NCBI RefSeq assembly: GCF_042655305.1 | Contig: NZ_JBHSLR010000009.1 | Strand: one strand, 5' to 3' | From: Arcanobacterium_A bovis | Lineage (GTDB): Bacteria; Actinomycetota; Actinomycetes; Actinomycetales; Actinomycetaceae | DNA: 64,000 nt | In this document: one piece after another, positions 1 through 8,492 of the stretch | How positions within the stretch are numbered: position 1 is the first letter of the stretch | Layout: each line of letters starts with the position of its first letter | Notes under the pieces: model-generated | Told to the model about the DNA's origin: nothing | The model's database searches: none | Seen by the model: only the letters and a program-made list of their open reading frames with translations | Program-made: the position numbers and the translations under genes

Positions 1-332
1 TCACGATGCTGTTGAACCGCACCGCAATACCCTATGGCGGGATTGTGCTGTGGGTATCAACTATGGTGTTCTTACTTGCTTGCGCTATTTTGTCGGCCAA
101 GACTTCTCAGCGCCGAACCCCACGACCACGCGGATTTCACAAACGCCTCTATTATGCATTTGCATTGCCGTGCGGGTTTGCAGTTCTCGGAGTAATTCTT
201 GAAGCAATGCACGCAACGCCTGAGCTTCCGTTGCCAATCGCTATGCTACTGGCAGCGCTAATCGTGATGCCAATGTTTTTCCTCGGAGTTTCCATCATCA
301 GAGCAGCAGCCGAGCAAGGCAAGGACTTGTAA
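1..332 (+). CDS. Hypothetical membrane protein, probably 5'-truncated by the window edge
   Basis: An open frame reaches the left edge and stops at 332. The first ATG in the window is at 6, but there is no ribosome binding site to show that this is the true start, so the gene may begin outside. The visible 108 residues hold about three hydrophobic segments (roughly residues 10-30, 48-68 and 76-98) separated by a short Arg/Lys-rich loop, which suggests a small integral membrane protein. I do not recognise the family. It converges on the mug gene that ends at 417. Confidence 0.5.
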   Translation, partial: TMLLNRTAIPYGGIVLWVSTMVFLLACAILSAKTSQRRTPRPRGFHKRLYYAFALPCGFAVLGVILEAMHATPELPLPIAMLLAALIVMPMFFLGVSIIRAAAEQGKDL

Positions 333-416
333 CAAACACAAGGCCGCAAGGAATACGAGCTATACCTAGCAGCGCTCGATACTTTGGGGCGAAGCTTCGC
401 CCATTAGGCGCTACGT

Positions 417-1022
417 CTAGCTGCGACGTCGTCTCGCAGCTACTTGTTGCCACCAATCCACCAACACCGGCATAGTGGCGTGGGCGTTGAGCCCACTCGG
501 CTGCGGAAGCACCCACAATTCGCCATCTCCAAGCGAAACTGGACGATCGCCGTCATCGTATTGCCTCCCCAATTGCGCTTTTGGCTTCCCGAACGCCTCA
601 CGATACGCCGTGATACCGAGAATCGCAACGACGTCAGGCTGAAGCTCCTGCGCAAGGTGCGCCAAACGTCGTCCACCCGCTTCAAGCTCGTCTCGGCGAA
701 GCTCAGCAGCTTTCGCCGTCGCCCGATTTACCAAGTTAGTGAGCGCGATCCCCCGCTCCTGCATCGCCAGTTCGTCCTCAGGCTTCAGACCAGCAGTAGC
801 ATCCACGAGATTCGGCAAAAGACCTGCATTGTAGAGGCTCGGCCAGAAGCGGTTCGATGGCGCGGCAAAAGGCGCGTTGACCGCCGCAGTCCACAGACCA
901 GGGTTGATGCCGACGATGAGCAGCCACGGATGCGGGCAGAGGATGTCGTCGACTGTGCCGTTGACATATTGCGGCAGTTCCGAGCGGAGCGGACGGCGGT
1001 TGCCGAGCGGAGAAATACGCAT
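417..1022 (-). CDS. mug: Mismatch-specific uracil-DNA glycosylase (Mug/TDG family)
   Basis: This is a base-excision repair enzyme of the Mug/thymine-DNA glycosylase family, which removes uracil, thymine or ethenocytosine from mismatches. The 201-residue protein carries the family's N-terminal active-site motif GINPG (residues 38-42) and the C-terminal substrate-binding motif PSGLNAH (175-181). Length fits a somewhat extended bacterial Mug (about 170-200). An AGGTG ribosome binding site lies five bases before the ATG. A very short copy of the region encoding the LPQPSGL motif occurs again at about 8231-8258 within a degraded stretch. The gene is monocistronic as far as can be seen. Confidence 0.88.
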   Translation of the reverse strand: MRISPLGNRRPLRSELPQYVNGTVDDILCPHPWLLIVGINPGLWTAAVNAPFAAPSNRFWPSLYNAGLLPNLVDATAGLKPEDELAMQERGIALTNLVNRATAKAAELRRDELEAGGRRLAHLAQELQPDVVAILGITAYREAFGKPKAQLGRQYDDGDRPVSLGDGELWVLPQPSGLNAHATMPVLVDWWQQVAARRRRS

Positions 1023-1483
1023 GTGATCACCTGAATATCGAATAGTCTGCTTATATGCTACTGCTAAAGAAAGTGACGATTGGGAACTGGGTGTAAGTTG
1101 CGGAGCTAGTAAGTTTACGTTGCACAGTTAGTAGGCAAATACGGCAGATTGCGCACATGACGGGTATGTCAGCAACCTTGTCGCGGTTGTACCCGCCGGG
1201 ATTTGGTGTGGATTTTGCATGATCTCGATATATGTGGAGATGTTTGCGAAATCGCACCAAAAAGTGCGGGGTAAAGGGGTTAAAGGCTCGATTGTGTGTC
1301 TGAATTGGGCGTGCCGGGGCCTTGTTTTAGCGTGTCAGGGCCTTGTTTGAGGGCTTGTAGTGTCCGGCTACCCGGCTATGTGGTCGCGGAACTGATGACT
1401 ACACCAAAGCAGCTTTCAGCTTTCAGTGAGCGTTCGTCGCCTGCACGGGCGGAAGCCCTGGTGGCGTCGCTGTGTGAGCGTCA
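1023..1483. other. Intergenic stretch with short imperfect repeats
   Basis: I find no convincing gene here. The mug promoter must lie at its left end. Two imperfect direct repeats of about 30 bases start at 1429 and 1486 (both begin CAGTGAGCGTT and end CGGAAG); the second overlaps the last codons of the acyltransferase gene. A short GGGCCTTGTTT repeat occurs around 1317 and 1340. The 64-codon frame at 1296-1490 is Cys/Pro-rich, lacks a ribosome binding site and is not believed. Confidence 0.5.
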
Positions 1484-2734
1484 TCAGTGAGCGTTCTTCG
1501 CGCACACGGCCGGAAGACCGTTTGTTTCATCCGTACCGATAGGCGCAATGAATCTATTAGTGGCTTTCGTCAGCGGAATCTCAATAAACCGATAGAACAG
1601 ATGTGAAACAAACACGATGATCATCAGCGACAAAACCAGCGCGATCAACACACTCAGCTTATAGCTTCCCACTTGACCATAAACACCTTGGAAAATAGCG
1701 ATCGTGACTGTACACAAGATAGGAATATGCAGCAAATAAAGTGAGTAGCTGAGGTCACCTAAAAAGAGGAATACTTTGTGCTCAAGTATTCGCTGTATCC
1801 ATGCGAGTTTATGTATGCCATAAAGCAAAGCCACTGCGCCAAACACGTGCGCGCTCACAGCTTTGCCTGAGCCAAAATCGAGCACAGGCAGATAGTGATA
1901 AATATTGGTTGGGTGTTCCACGCCCGTCGGGTAACCGCCATACAATAAGCCGACTAGCACGATAGTTACGTTAAGCAAGGTTTGAGATCGCGAAGGCGCC
2001 TTGCCGTTGCGATTCTTTGACGTGGCAAAATAATAAGCTAATGCTGTTCCGAGCGGAAAACACGCTAAATAGGTTTGGTACTGCTTTAAACAGAGCAGGC
2101 CAACAGCCAGCGCAATCCACACCCACACAATCCTAGAATTCCTGCCCCACACCATCATGGCGCAAAACATTGCTAGGAAAGACCCGTAAAATGCAACGCT
2201 CAGCATCCAAAAAGCTGTTGAAAAGAAGTTGGTTCCAACAAACCACATCGAAATTAGCGACGTCGTGAGAAAATCTTTAACCGACGGCGCATCCCAGTTG
2301 TAGATATTGTGTAGCCACGAGGAGCCCGTTATGCCAGAAATTTCTTGATTTTTCAGAAGATCGAAAATCATCAAAACGTATACGAGTGCACAAACCACAA
2401 CCGCAGGAGCAACTAAGCGAAAATACCTTTTTAATGCGATAGAGGAAAGCTTCGGAGCTGCCTTATCCGGATCGAATAAAGACCAAGACAGTACCAAACC
2501 AGATACAACAAGAAAGATACAAACAAAGAAATTTCCGTTCGTAATCACGCTCAGCGGCGATTGTGCTTACCAATCCTGCCAGCGAGTTACGCCGTGCGTT
2601 CCTTCATAAGATCCGAGATAAAATGCGAGCAAGAAATGGTGAACGAAGATCACAACGCATGCAATCCCCTTGAGCCCCGACAACCAATTGATCCTCGGCG
2701 CTCCGGCAGAAGTAGGCACCGCAACGTTAGTCAT
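1484..2734 (-). pseudogene. Acyltransferase-3 family membrane protein, interrupted by an in-frame stop codon
   Basis: The family (OafA/YrhL-like) O-acylates surface polysaccharides or other envelope molecules through about ten membrane helices. Reading from the ATG at 2734, which has GAAGG six bases upstream, gives the typical N-terminus with an LSGLKGIA segment and a following HH in helix 1. The frame then meets TAA at 2567-2569 (codon 56), and continues in the same frame without further stops to 1484. Together this makes about 416 codons, the usual family length. The downstream part (354 residues from a GTG at 2548) has many membrane segments but would lack the conserved first helix and its catalytic histidine. 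The simplest reading is a recent nonsense mutation; a sequencing error or readthrough are alternatives. Confidence 0.8.
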
Positions 2735-2900
2735 ATCAAACCTTCACACTCATTAAATTTTATACTTATCCAGTTTACGGCGAAGTGTCTGCCCAGCAAA
2801 ACCAGCAAAAAGATGGAAAATTGGCACCCGAATGAACCCGATCAACAATTTCAGCAGAAAACAGTCCCCAGCACGGCCTACTCAGCTCTACACCTTATTT

Positions 2901-4667
2901 TCATTGTGCCAAGATCCGGTGTTGAATAAAACGAGCGATATTGTGCTGATTTTGCTCCCAGATCACGCTTCCAGGAATCGACAGGCCACCGTGTACACTG
3001 CCGGCGCACATCCACAGCTCGGTCTCCACACCCGCGTCTGTTAAACGGGTGGCAAGGTTGATGCCTTCGTCGCGCAACGGATCAGCAGAATTGACGACGA
3101 CGCACATCGGCGGCACCTCACAAGCCTCAGGCAACCGATAAACGCTGCGCTCCGCGACTTGCGAGTCTACCATTGGCACATCGGCGCTTTGTGCACTGCG
3201 AACGCTCAAAAAGTGCGCCCATGCTCCCTCGCTCGCTTGGCGATCCCACACTGGCCCGTTTCGATACGTCACCCACGAAAGCGAATTCATATACGGTTCA
3301 AGACACGGCTCCATCGCCACAAAACACTTCACGCGAGTGCGCACATCCACCGGAATATCTTGTGTGAACATCTGCAAACCGGTACCAGCGCCTGCCGAAT
3401 CACCATAAACAATGAGCTGCGCATCTGGGTACTTTTGTGCCAGGTAAACCAGGGTCGCCGCGGCGTCTTGCGCATTAGCAGGATACGGATGCTCCGGGGC
3501 GAGCCGGTAATCGGGCGAAGCTATGAGCACTTTCGCAACGTGACCTGCGGCGTCGGGCCATTCCAGGTCGGAAACTAAACGCAACAAATCGACGTGACGC
3601 TCGTCGTCGAACTGCGGACGCCCTGAAACATAGCCGCCGCCATGCAAAGACAAAATGACGACGCGCGGTTCGTCACTATTGCTAACGATACGAACCTTTC
3701 GCCCTACAACGTCCGTTTCAGACAGATTTATGCCTTCCGGCCAGGCAATTGAGGAACTGAACATTGTGTCAGCGCGGGCGCGCAGTTTTAGCACATCACG
3801 CATATCTTGAGCAGGCGTATTAGCCACCACGTCGGCCATGTCTGGGCGAATATACGGCGTCGGTACCTGCGATTCAGCCGAGACTAGCCCATCGAGAAAA
3901 TCCTCAACCGCCGCAAAGAACGTCTGTGGTTGGTCGCGGCGCACCGTGTGGCTCGCCTGCGCAATACGCACCATTTTCAGGTGCGGATTCGTCAAGGAAT
4001 CCGTGCGGGCGGCATCGAGGAGGATGTCATCGCCGTCGCCCGAGACGACGAGGGCGGGCACAACAAGGCGATCAAGCGCAGCAATATCAGACAAACCCAC
4101 AACTCCCGTTTCCACAAAGGAGCGATCTACCTGCGCTTTTGCCTGCGCCCACGCGGTACATTCTGGTTGCGTCCAGCGCGGATATTCGGCTCTGAGCTCA
4201 GCAATCGCTTTAGTTGGGTTCTCGCTTACGTATTGCGTTTGCTCAACGAGGTGTGGCGCGTTTTCTAAATAGCGTTGCTGCTGTTCAGGCGTCAGTAACG
4301 CCGGATCTTCAAGGACGACGCCGTGGAACCACTGCGGATGACGAACGGCCAGTTGCGTGGTGATCGCGCCGCCCATCGAGTGCCCAAGCGCAACCACTTT
4401 GTGATGCAAAGAACTTTCAAGGATATGGGAAACCGTGGCCTCAGCAGCTGCCACGGCGGCCGCAAAAGGATTAGAAAGCTCATCTTTTGTGAAACGAGGC
4501 GATATGCCGTGCCCAAGAGAGTCAATGAGCACGACGCGCCAGCGAGAACCGAAACGAGTGGCGATGTCTACAAGCGAAGCGGCATTATCCGTAACCCCGT
4601 GAAATGCAATAATCGTGCCGTTAACTTGATTGCCTGATTCGTAATAGGCGAGACGATGGTTAGGCAT
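2901..4667 (-). CDS. Fusion of two alpha/beta hydrolases in one polypeptide
   Basis: The protein has 588 residues from the ATG at 4667, which has AAGGAG six bases upstream; longer readings lack such a site. Residues 1-260 form a classic alpha/beta hydrolase: oxyanion-hole HG at 23-24, nucleophile elbow GHSMGG at 95-100 (Ser97), an acid near 212-214 and His240. Residues about 300-588 form a second hydrolase of the hormone-sensitive-lipase/acetyl-esterase type: HGGG at 342-345, GDSAG at 422-426 (Ser424), acid near Asp529 and His559. Both triads look complete, so this is a two-active-site esterase or peptidase-like enzyme, probably cytoplasmic because no signal peptide is seen. The substrate is unknown. 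It lies just downstream of a dead GNAT gene on the same strand. Confidence 0.85.
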   Translation of the reverse strand: MPNHRLAYYESGNQVNGTIIAFHGVTDNAASLVDIATRFGSRWRVVLIDSLGHGISPRFTKDELSNPFAAAVAAAEATVSHILESSLHHKVVALGHSMGGAITTQLAVRHPQWFHGVVLEDPALLTPEQQQRYLENAPHLVEQTQYVSENPTKAIAELRAEYPRWTQPECTAWAQAKAQVDRSFVETGVVGLSDIAALDRLVVPALVVSGDGDDILLDAARTDSLTNPHLKMVRIAQASHTVRRDQPQTFFAAVEDFLDGLVSAESQVPTPYIRPDMADVVANTPAQDMRDVLKLRARADTMFSSSIAWPEGINLSETDVVGRKVRIVSNSDEPRVVILSLHGGGYVSGRPQFDDERHVDLLRLVSDLEWPDAAGHVAKVLIASPDYRLAPEHPYPANAQDAAATLVYLAQKYPDAQLIVYGDSAGAGTGLQMFTQDIPVDVRTRVKCFVAMEPCLEPYMNSLSWVTYRNGPVWDRQASEGAWAHFLSVRSAQSADVPMVDSQVAERSVYRLPEACEVPPMCVVVNSADPLRDEGINLATRLTDAGVETELWMCAGSVHGGLSIPGSVIWEQNQHNIARFIQHRILAQ

Positions 4668-4677
4668 ATGACGCTCC

Positions 4678-5140
4678 TTACTTAGCGACGCGATCAACTT
4701 TGAGTCGCGTATAGTAATGATCTTCCGTTTCGTGATGGATATAAGCACCCACGTTGAGCTGCACTTTTAGCGAGGAAGGATTCGACTTGTAGCAGGAGAA
4801 ATAGATTTCATCGTCATTGAAATCCGGCATTTTCACTAGCTCTTGCACAGCGAGCTTGAGACCCGCCGTCGCGAAGAAAATCGGTGAGAAAGTGCCGCAC
4901 CTTAAACAGGCCGGCGACGCGGTCGTCGTCCCACAAGAAAAAATAGGTGTCGGGCACGTAACCTTGCGGAAGATTTCTTCCCTTGGAGGCGTCGAGCCTG
5001 CTAGGAATGGCTTTCTGCACAAAATCCTCGTACGAATATTCCTCATAAGAATTCTCAAAGCCGTCGGCGCTCGGGCACGCGACGAGGAATTCGTACTGCT
5101 GGCGGGCGTCCGCAGCATTAAGGGGTTTGAGAGTGAGCAT
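4678..5140 (-). pseudogene. GNAT N-acetyltransferase, dead copy with a 59-bp deletion
   Basis: This is a close copy of the intact gene at 10989-11525. From the ATG at 5140 the protein matches the intact copy up to RDGG. Then 59 bases present in the other copy (11190-11248) are missing at about 4863/4864. The loss removes the acetyl-CoA-binding RGRGYA loop and shifts the frame. The remaining C-terminal part reads in another frame, from GLKLAV to the stop at 4678, and is still well preserved, so inactivation is probably recent. The similarity extends about 130 bases upstream of the start, which points to a segmental duplication with later decay of this copy. Confidence 0.9.
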
Positions 5141-5657
5141 GGGCCTCCTCGCCGATTAGCAGAACTTCTGTTATCGAGTTTACGCAGGCGCGCGTGGAAG
5201 GTACGAATTTGCACGTAATTTTTACCTAATTTGCACCAAATTTGCTCTCGAATCGGGGGATCATCTAAATTCTCTTGTTGCTAATTCAGTGCGTTCCAGA
5301 GCCTAGCAACGCAATCGCTTAGAGATGATGGTCAGAGGTGCGGGCAGGCGTGGCTAGATGCCGAGAAGCTAATTCCCCAGACCACGCCCTAGTTAAAGCT
5401 ATGCCGGTTGCCGAGATTGAACCGACTACACGAATCTTAGGAAACCTGCAGAAGCTTGATTCCAGCTACTTAATCAACAAGGCAGTCCTGTACCCGCTCA
5501 GGATCGGAGCATATAGTTTGTCGGTCATAGTACACCTCAGCGATAGTCCTCGATGATCACGTTCTTAGGACCAGCGTTACTTTCCAGTCACCCTCTCACT
5601 TTACGCTAGTGAGAGAAACCATTGACTCACTGAAACGGATGCGGAACACTTAGGGTT
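5141..5657. other. Non-coding stretch between the dead GNAT gene and the CPBP gene
   Basis: The left part (to about 5275) is the duplicated GNAT upstream region, rich in AATTTG motifs, also found at about 11560-11705. The right part holds a higBA relic (5466-5581) and an inverted repeat with seven-base arms (TCTCACT/AGTGAGA, near 5590-5612). The middle (5280-5465) contains nothing I recognise. Confidence 0.55.
5466..5581 (-). pseudogene. Relic of a higBA toxin-antitoxin pair (copy 1)
   Basis: On the minus strand, a frame ending in GPKNVIIEDYR and TGA (5537) resembles the C-terminus of RelE-like HigB toxins. Eight bases after it, an ATG at 5528 begins MTDKLYAPI, the usual N-terminus of HigA antitoxins, then diverges and stops at 5466. 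The toxin-then-antitoxin order and spacing match a higBA operon, but only about 12 and 9 recognisable residues survive. The same stretch recurs at 15210-15343 with about 85 percent identity over roughly 75 bases. Confidence 0.65.
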
Positions 5658-6389
5658 ATGCAGATATTTGGCGAGATAGAGGCTTTCTTTCGAGCTGCGC
5701 TCGTCGATCCGGTCGCTACCGATCATGCTACAACCGCACTCCAATTACGCCAGCGCCGCATCGTCGTCATTATAACCATGATGCTCGGAACAGGAGCGCT
5801 CGGTTGGGCGCTCGCTATCAAACCTGGCAACCCAATTTTCTATCTCGCCACCCTCTCTGTTGCAGCAATCTGGGCTATTGGTTCCTTTATATCCGGTCCC
5901 CTGTATCTTGGACGCTCACATACCCGCAAAGGTGCCACCAACGGCCGGGCGATTCTCCAAGGTATCATCTTGGGCGGAGTTCTACTCATTATTTTCCTAC
6001 TCGGCGCCATGGTAGCGGGTCAAGTCTCAGCACTGCGCCATCCTGTGGACGAACTTCTCGCCCACGCAATCATTGGCAGCCTAGCCCTAACCGCTGTTAT
6101 CACTGCAGTCACTGGCATCTGCGAAGAGTTGTTTTTTCGCGGCGCTGTCTACGCCGCTCTACCTCGCCGTTGGGCAACCGTTGGCTCAGCACTCCTATAT
6201 ACCGGTTCAACAATACTTTCGGGAGTACTACTGCTCAGTTTTGCAGCTTTCATACTCGGCATCCTCACAGGTGCTCAACGCCGCGTTACTGGCGGTATCG
6301 CCGGACCTATTGCAGCCCATTTGACTTGGTCAATGGGTATGCTTTTCCTTTTACCGCACGCCCTAAACTTAGGAGATCTTCTATGGTAA
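5658..6389 (+). CDS. CPBP family intramembrane metalloprotease
   Basis: A 243-residue membrane protein of the CPBP (CAAX protease/bacteriocin-processing, Abi) family. Several hydrophobic helices are visible (about 35-55, 60-80, 100-122, 135-155, 170-200 and 220-238). The conserved motif EELFFRG is at 156-162 and a later catalytic-type histidine is His221 (HLTWS). Such proteins cleave within membranes or serve in bacteriocin self-immunity; the substrate here cannot be told. Its last codons overlap the start of the next gene in ATGGTAA (6383-6389), so the two are translationally coupled. Confidence 0.85.
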   Translation: MQIFGEIEAFFRAALVDPVATDHATTALQLRQRRIVVIITMMLGTGALGWALAIKPGNPIFYLATLSVAAIWAIGSFISGPLYLGRSHTRKGATNGRAILQGIILGGVLLIIFLLGAMVAGQVSALRHPVDELLAHAIIGSLALTAVITAVTGICEELFFRGAVYAALPRRWATVGSALLYTGSTILSGVLLLSFAAFILGILTGAQRRVTGGIAGPIAAHLTWSMGMLFLLPHALNLGDLLW

Positions 6390-7882
6390 ACACACCCAAA
6401 CTTGCCCTTGTCACCGGAGCTACTGGTTTCATCGGTTCCCAGCTCGTTCCTGCACTCTTAGATGCGGGCTGGTCTGTACGAGTCTTAGTGCGTAGTCCCG
6501 AAAAGCTGGATAAAGCCTGGGTTGACCGCGTGGAAGTTACGCAAGGCGATGCCACTAAGACATCGGACCTCGATGCGTCACTGACCGACGTTAATATTGC
6601 CTACTATCTGTTACATTCGATGGATGGCGACGGCGATTTCGTTGAACGCGACCGAAATATTGCCCGTAACTTTGCCGAGGCATCCAAGAAGGCCAAGATC
6701 AATCGCATCATATACATGTCTGGCCTGCATGACGACACCTCAGATATGGCGAACCATATGGGCTCGCGCGCCGAAGTCGGTAACATTCTGGAATCCAGCG
6801 GTATCCCCACCACAACGATGCAAGCCGGAATCGTGCTCGGTACTGGCTCGGCGTCATATCAAATGTTGCGCCATCTCACCGAACGTCTACCGATTGCGGT
6901 TGCCCCAAAATGGGTGGCTAACCACGTCCAACCCATCGATATCGACGACGCAATCCACTTCCTTGTACGCGCAGCCGATCTTCCTGCCAATGATTCCGGA
7001 CCGCTCGATATGGGCATGGACGAAATCTTTAGCTATCGCGAAATGATGTACGAATACGCCAAGGTTACTGGCATCGGTCCGCGTTGGTTCGGCAAAGTTC
7101 CATTTCTCACGCCTCAACTAGCAAGCCATTGGGTCGGATTAGTGACTCCAGTTGGTGCAGGAATTGCGAAACCGCTTGTGGGAAGCCTAATTGACGACGC
7201 CGTAAAAGGCATGGGTAGCGCACGCGATGCTTCCAAGGTACTCGGGAATCCGAAAAATGGTTTGACGAATTTCGCTGAATCAATCCGTAAGCACTCCAAA
7301 GATTACGATCCAAAACTATTCGGGCGCGTGGCGCGACGTGTGGTTGCAAGTGTTGTGGCAACCGGCGTCGTAGGAGCGATTGGATCGCAGCCGTCGAGCG
7401 CTAGTTATCGCGCTTTGCGCAAGCCTTCGTGGCAGCCACCCAATATAGTATTTCCCGTGGTGTGGACGGCGCTGTATGCCCTAATTGCTGCTGGTTCAAC
7501 TATGACTATCGCAGAGTTAGCTGAAGCGGACGCCAAGAAAGAAGGTAACGAGGATGGCTCCGGTAGTGCAGCAAGAGATTATGGTGCGGCATTGGCGGTA
7601 AATCTAGGTCTCAACGCGTTGTGGCCCTGGCTGGAATTCCGTGCAAATACAACCAAAACGAGCGCGGTAGGTGCCGGCTTATTGGCAATCTCGAGTGCCG
7701 ACTTGGTACGGCGGGCGCGAATGACTCGCAAGGAAAATGCAGCACTACTCACTCCCTACGCAGCGTGGACGGCGTTCGCAACGATACTGAGCACCGAGAT
7801 CGCACGCTTGAATCAGCCCAAAAACGGACTTCGTGGAGCGATTGCATATTCTGCAAAAAAGCTTGCGCGGAGGTTTAAGTAG
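6383..7882 (+). CDS. NAD(P)-binding epimerase/dehydratase-like domain fused to a TspO/MBR (tryptophan-rich sensory) domain
   Basis: The 499-residue protein starts at the ATG at 6383, with AGGAG nine bases before it. Residues 1 to about 325 form an atypical short-chain dehydrogenase (NmrA/epimerase type) with the Rossmann motif GATGFIG at 12-18. Residues about 335-499 resemble TspO: KPSWQPPN, a following VWTALY, an NLGLNALWPW segment and a late LTPYAAW segment, within about five membrane helices. TspO binds porphyrins and tetrapyrroles and affects oxidative-stress responses. The fusion suggests a membrane-anchored NAD(P)-dependent enzyme tied to TspO. The frame also runs open upstream to 5804 across the CPBP gene, which is a shadow. 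A Gly/Lys-rich loop near residues 385-395 is low complexity. Confidence 0.85.
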   Translation: MVNTPKLALVTGATGFIGSQLVPALLDAGWSVRVLVRSPEKLDKAWVDRVEVTQGDATKTSDLDASLTDVNIAYYLLHSMDGDGDFVERDRNIARNFAEASKKAKINRIIYMSGLHDDTSDMANHMGSRAEVGNILESSGIPTTTMQAGIVLGTGSASYQMLRHLTERLPIAVAPKWVANHVQPIDIDDAIHFLVRAADLPANDSGPLDMGMDEIFSYREMMYEYAKVTGIGPRWFGKVPFLTPQLASHWVGLVTPVGAGIAKPLVGSLIDDAVKGMGSARDASKVLGNPKNGLTNFAESIRKHSKDYDPKLFGRVARRVVASVVATGVVGAIGSQPSSASYRALRKPSWQPPNIVFPVVWTALYALIAAGSTMTIAELAEADAKKEGNEDGSGSAARDYGAALAVNLGLNALWPWLEFRANTTKTSAVGAGLLAISSADLVRRARMTRKENAALLTPYAAWTAFATILSTEIARLNQPKNGLRGAIAYSAKKLARRFK

Positions 7883-8245
7883 TTTACGTGAGAGTGGATT
7901 CGTCACTACACGTGGCTATCGCCAGTCTAAAACCCGGGGCATGAGTGCCCGCCGGCTGCCTGACACCGTGTTATTAGAACGCATCAACAAGGTTCACGAA
8001 GGAAATTACGGATTTGATTCACCACTCGGATCACGGTTCGTAGTACGTCAGCATCGTCTACAACGAGAAACTTGCTGATTAAGGATTGCAGCGTCAACTG
8101 GATCTGTTAGCGATTCTTGAACAATGCGTTCGCAGAAAATGTAATTGGATCGTACAAAAATGAGCTCATTCATAATCGAACCTGGGCCGATATGGTGGAG
8201 AATGCCGAGGAACAAAACCCGGAGCACTTCAAAGCCCGCTCGGCT
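7883..8245 (+). mobile_element. Degraded IS3-family transposase (orfB) relic
   Basis: Translation in shifting frames gives the recognisable order of an IS3 OrfB. First come TTRGYRQSK, SARRLPDTVLLERI and VHEGNYG (about 7900-8015). A large internal deletion follows, then HHSDHGS, a TAG in place of the usual Gln codon, and YVSIVYNEKLAD (about 8020-8085). After a frameshift come IAASTGSVSDS, and after another frameshift NNAFAENVIGSYKNELIH (to about 8200). The integrase-core centre is gone and no terminal repeats are seen. This is a dead remnant. Confidence 0.8.
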
Positions 8246-8258
8246 GAGGAAGCACCCA
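8231..8258 (-). pseudogene. Tiny fragment resembling the 3' motif of mug
   Basis: About 28 bases match the minus-strand mug segment that encodes LWVLPQPSGL (also near 488-515), with two differences. A stop codon follows at once. It may be debris from an old rearrangement, or chance. The rest of 8246-8492 has no gene; it contains the 11-bp inverted repeat at 8306-8335 and must hold the promoter of the next gene. Confidence 0.35.
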
Positions 8259-8305
8259 CAGACCCCTGTACCTAGATGACGCAGCGAAATTCTGGAAATC
8301 ACCTA

Positions 8306-8335
8306 AATAGTCTAAATCATTCCGTTTAGACTATT
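8306..8335. promoter_or_regulatory. Perfect inverted repeat, 11-bp arms, 8-base spacer
   Basis: Arms AATAGTCTAAA (8306-8316) and its reverse complement (8325-8335) flank eight bases. It is AT-rich and lacks a T-run, so it looks more like an operator than a terminator. It lies 158 bases before the flavoprotein gene at 8493. Confidence 0.4.
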
Positions 8336-8492
8336 AGCGATGCAGAAGTCGCAAACACAAGTGCTGGAAAACGAAAGCGGCTGCTATGGACACAAGGAAT
8401 CTGACGAATAGGGCCATAAGCCCAGCACAGAGTGAGCACTTCCAACTAGACTTATAGGTGTCTGGCAAAACTATTTACGTTAGAGGAATCAG

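Noticed and set aside
444..1034. Open frame (196 codons) opposite mug
   Set aside because: The minus-strand frame carries clear Mug motifs; this one has an Arg-rich shadow composition.
1296..1490. 64-codon frame in the gap after mug
   Set aside because: No ribosome binding site, odd composition and overlap with short repeats.
5338..5556. 72-codon plus-strand frame
   Set aside because: It crosses the higBA relic on the opposite strand and has no start signal or family match.
5804..6382. Upstream extension of the dehydrogenase-TspO frame
   Set aside because: The extra 193 codons overlap the CPBP gene, have a Ser/Arg/Cys-rich shadow composition, and the ATG at 6383 has a good AGGAG site.
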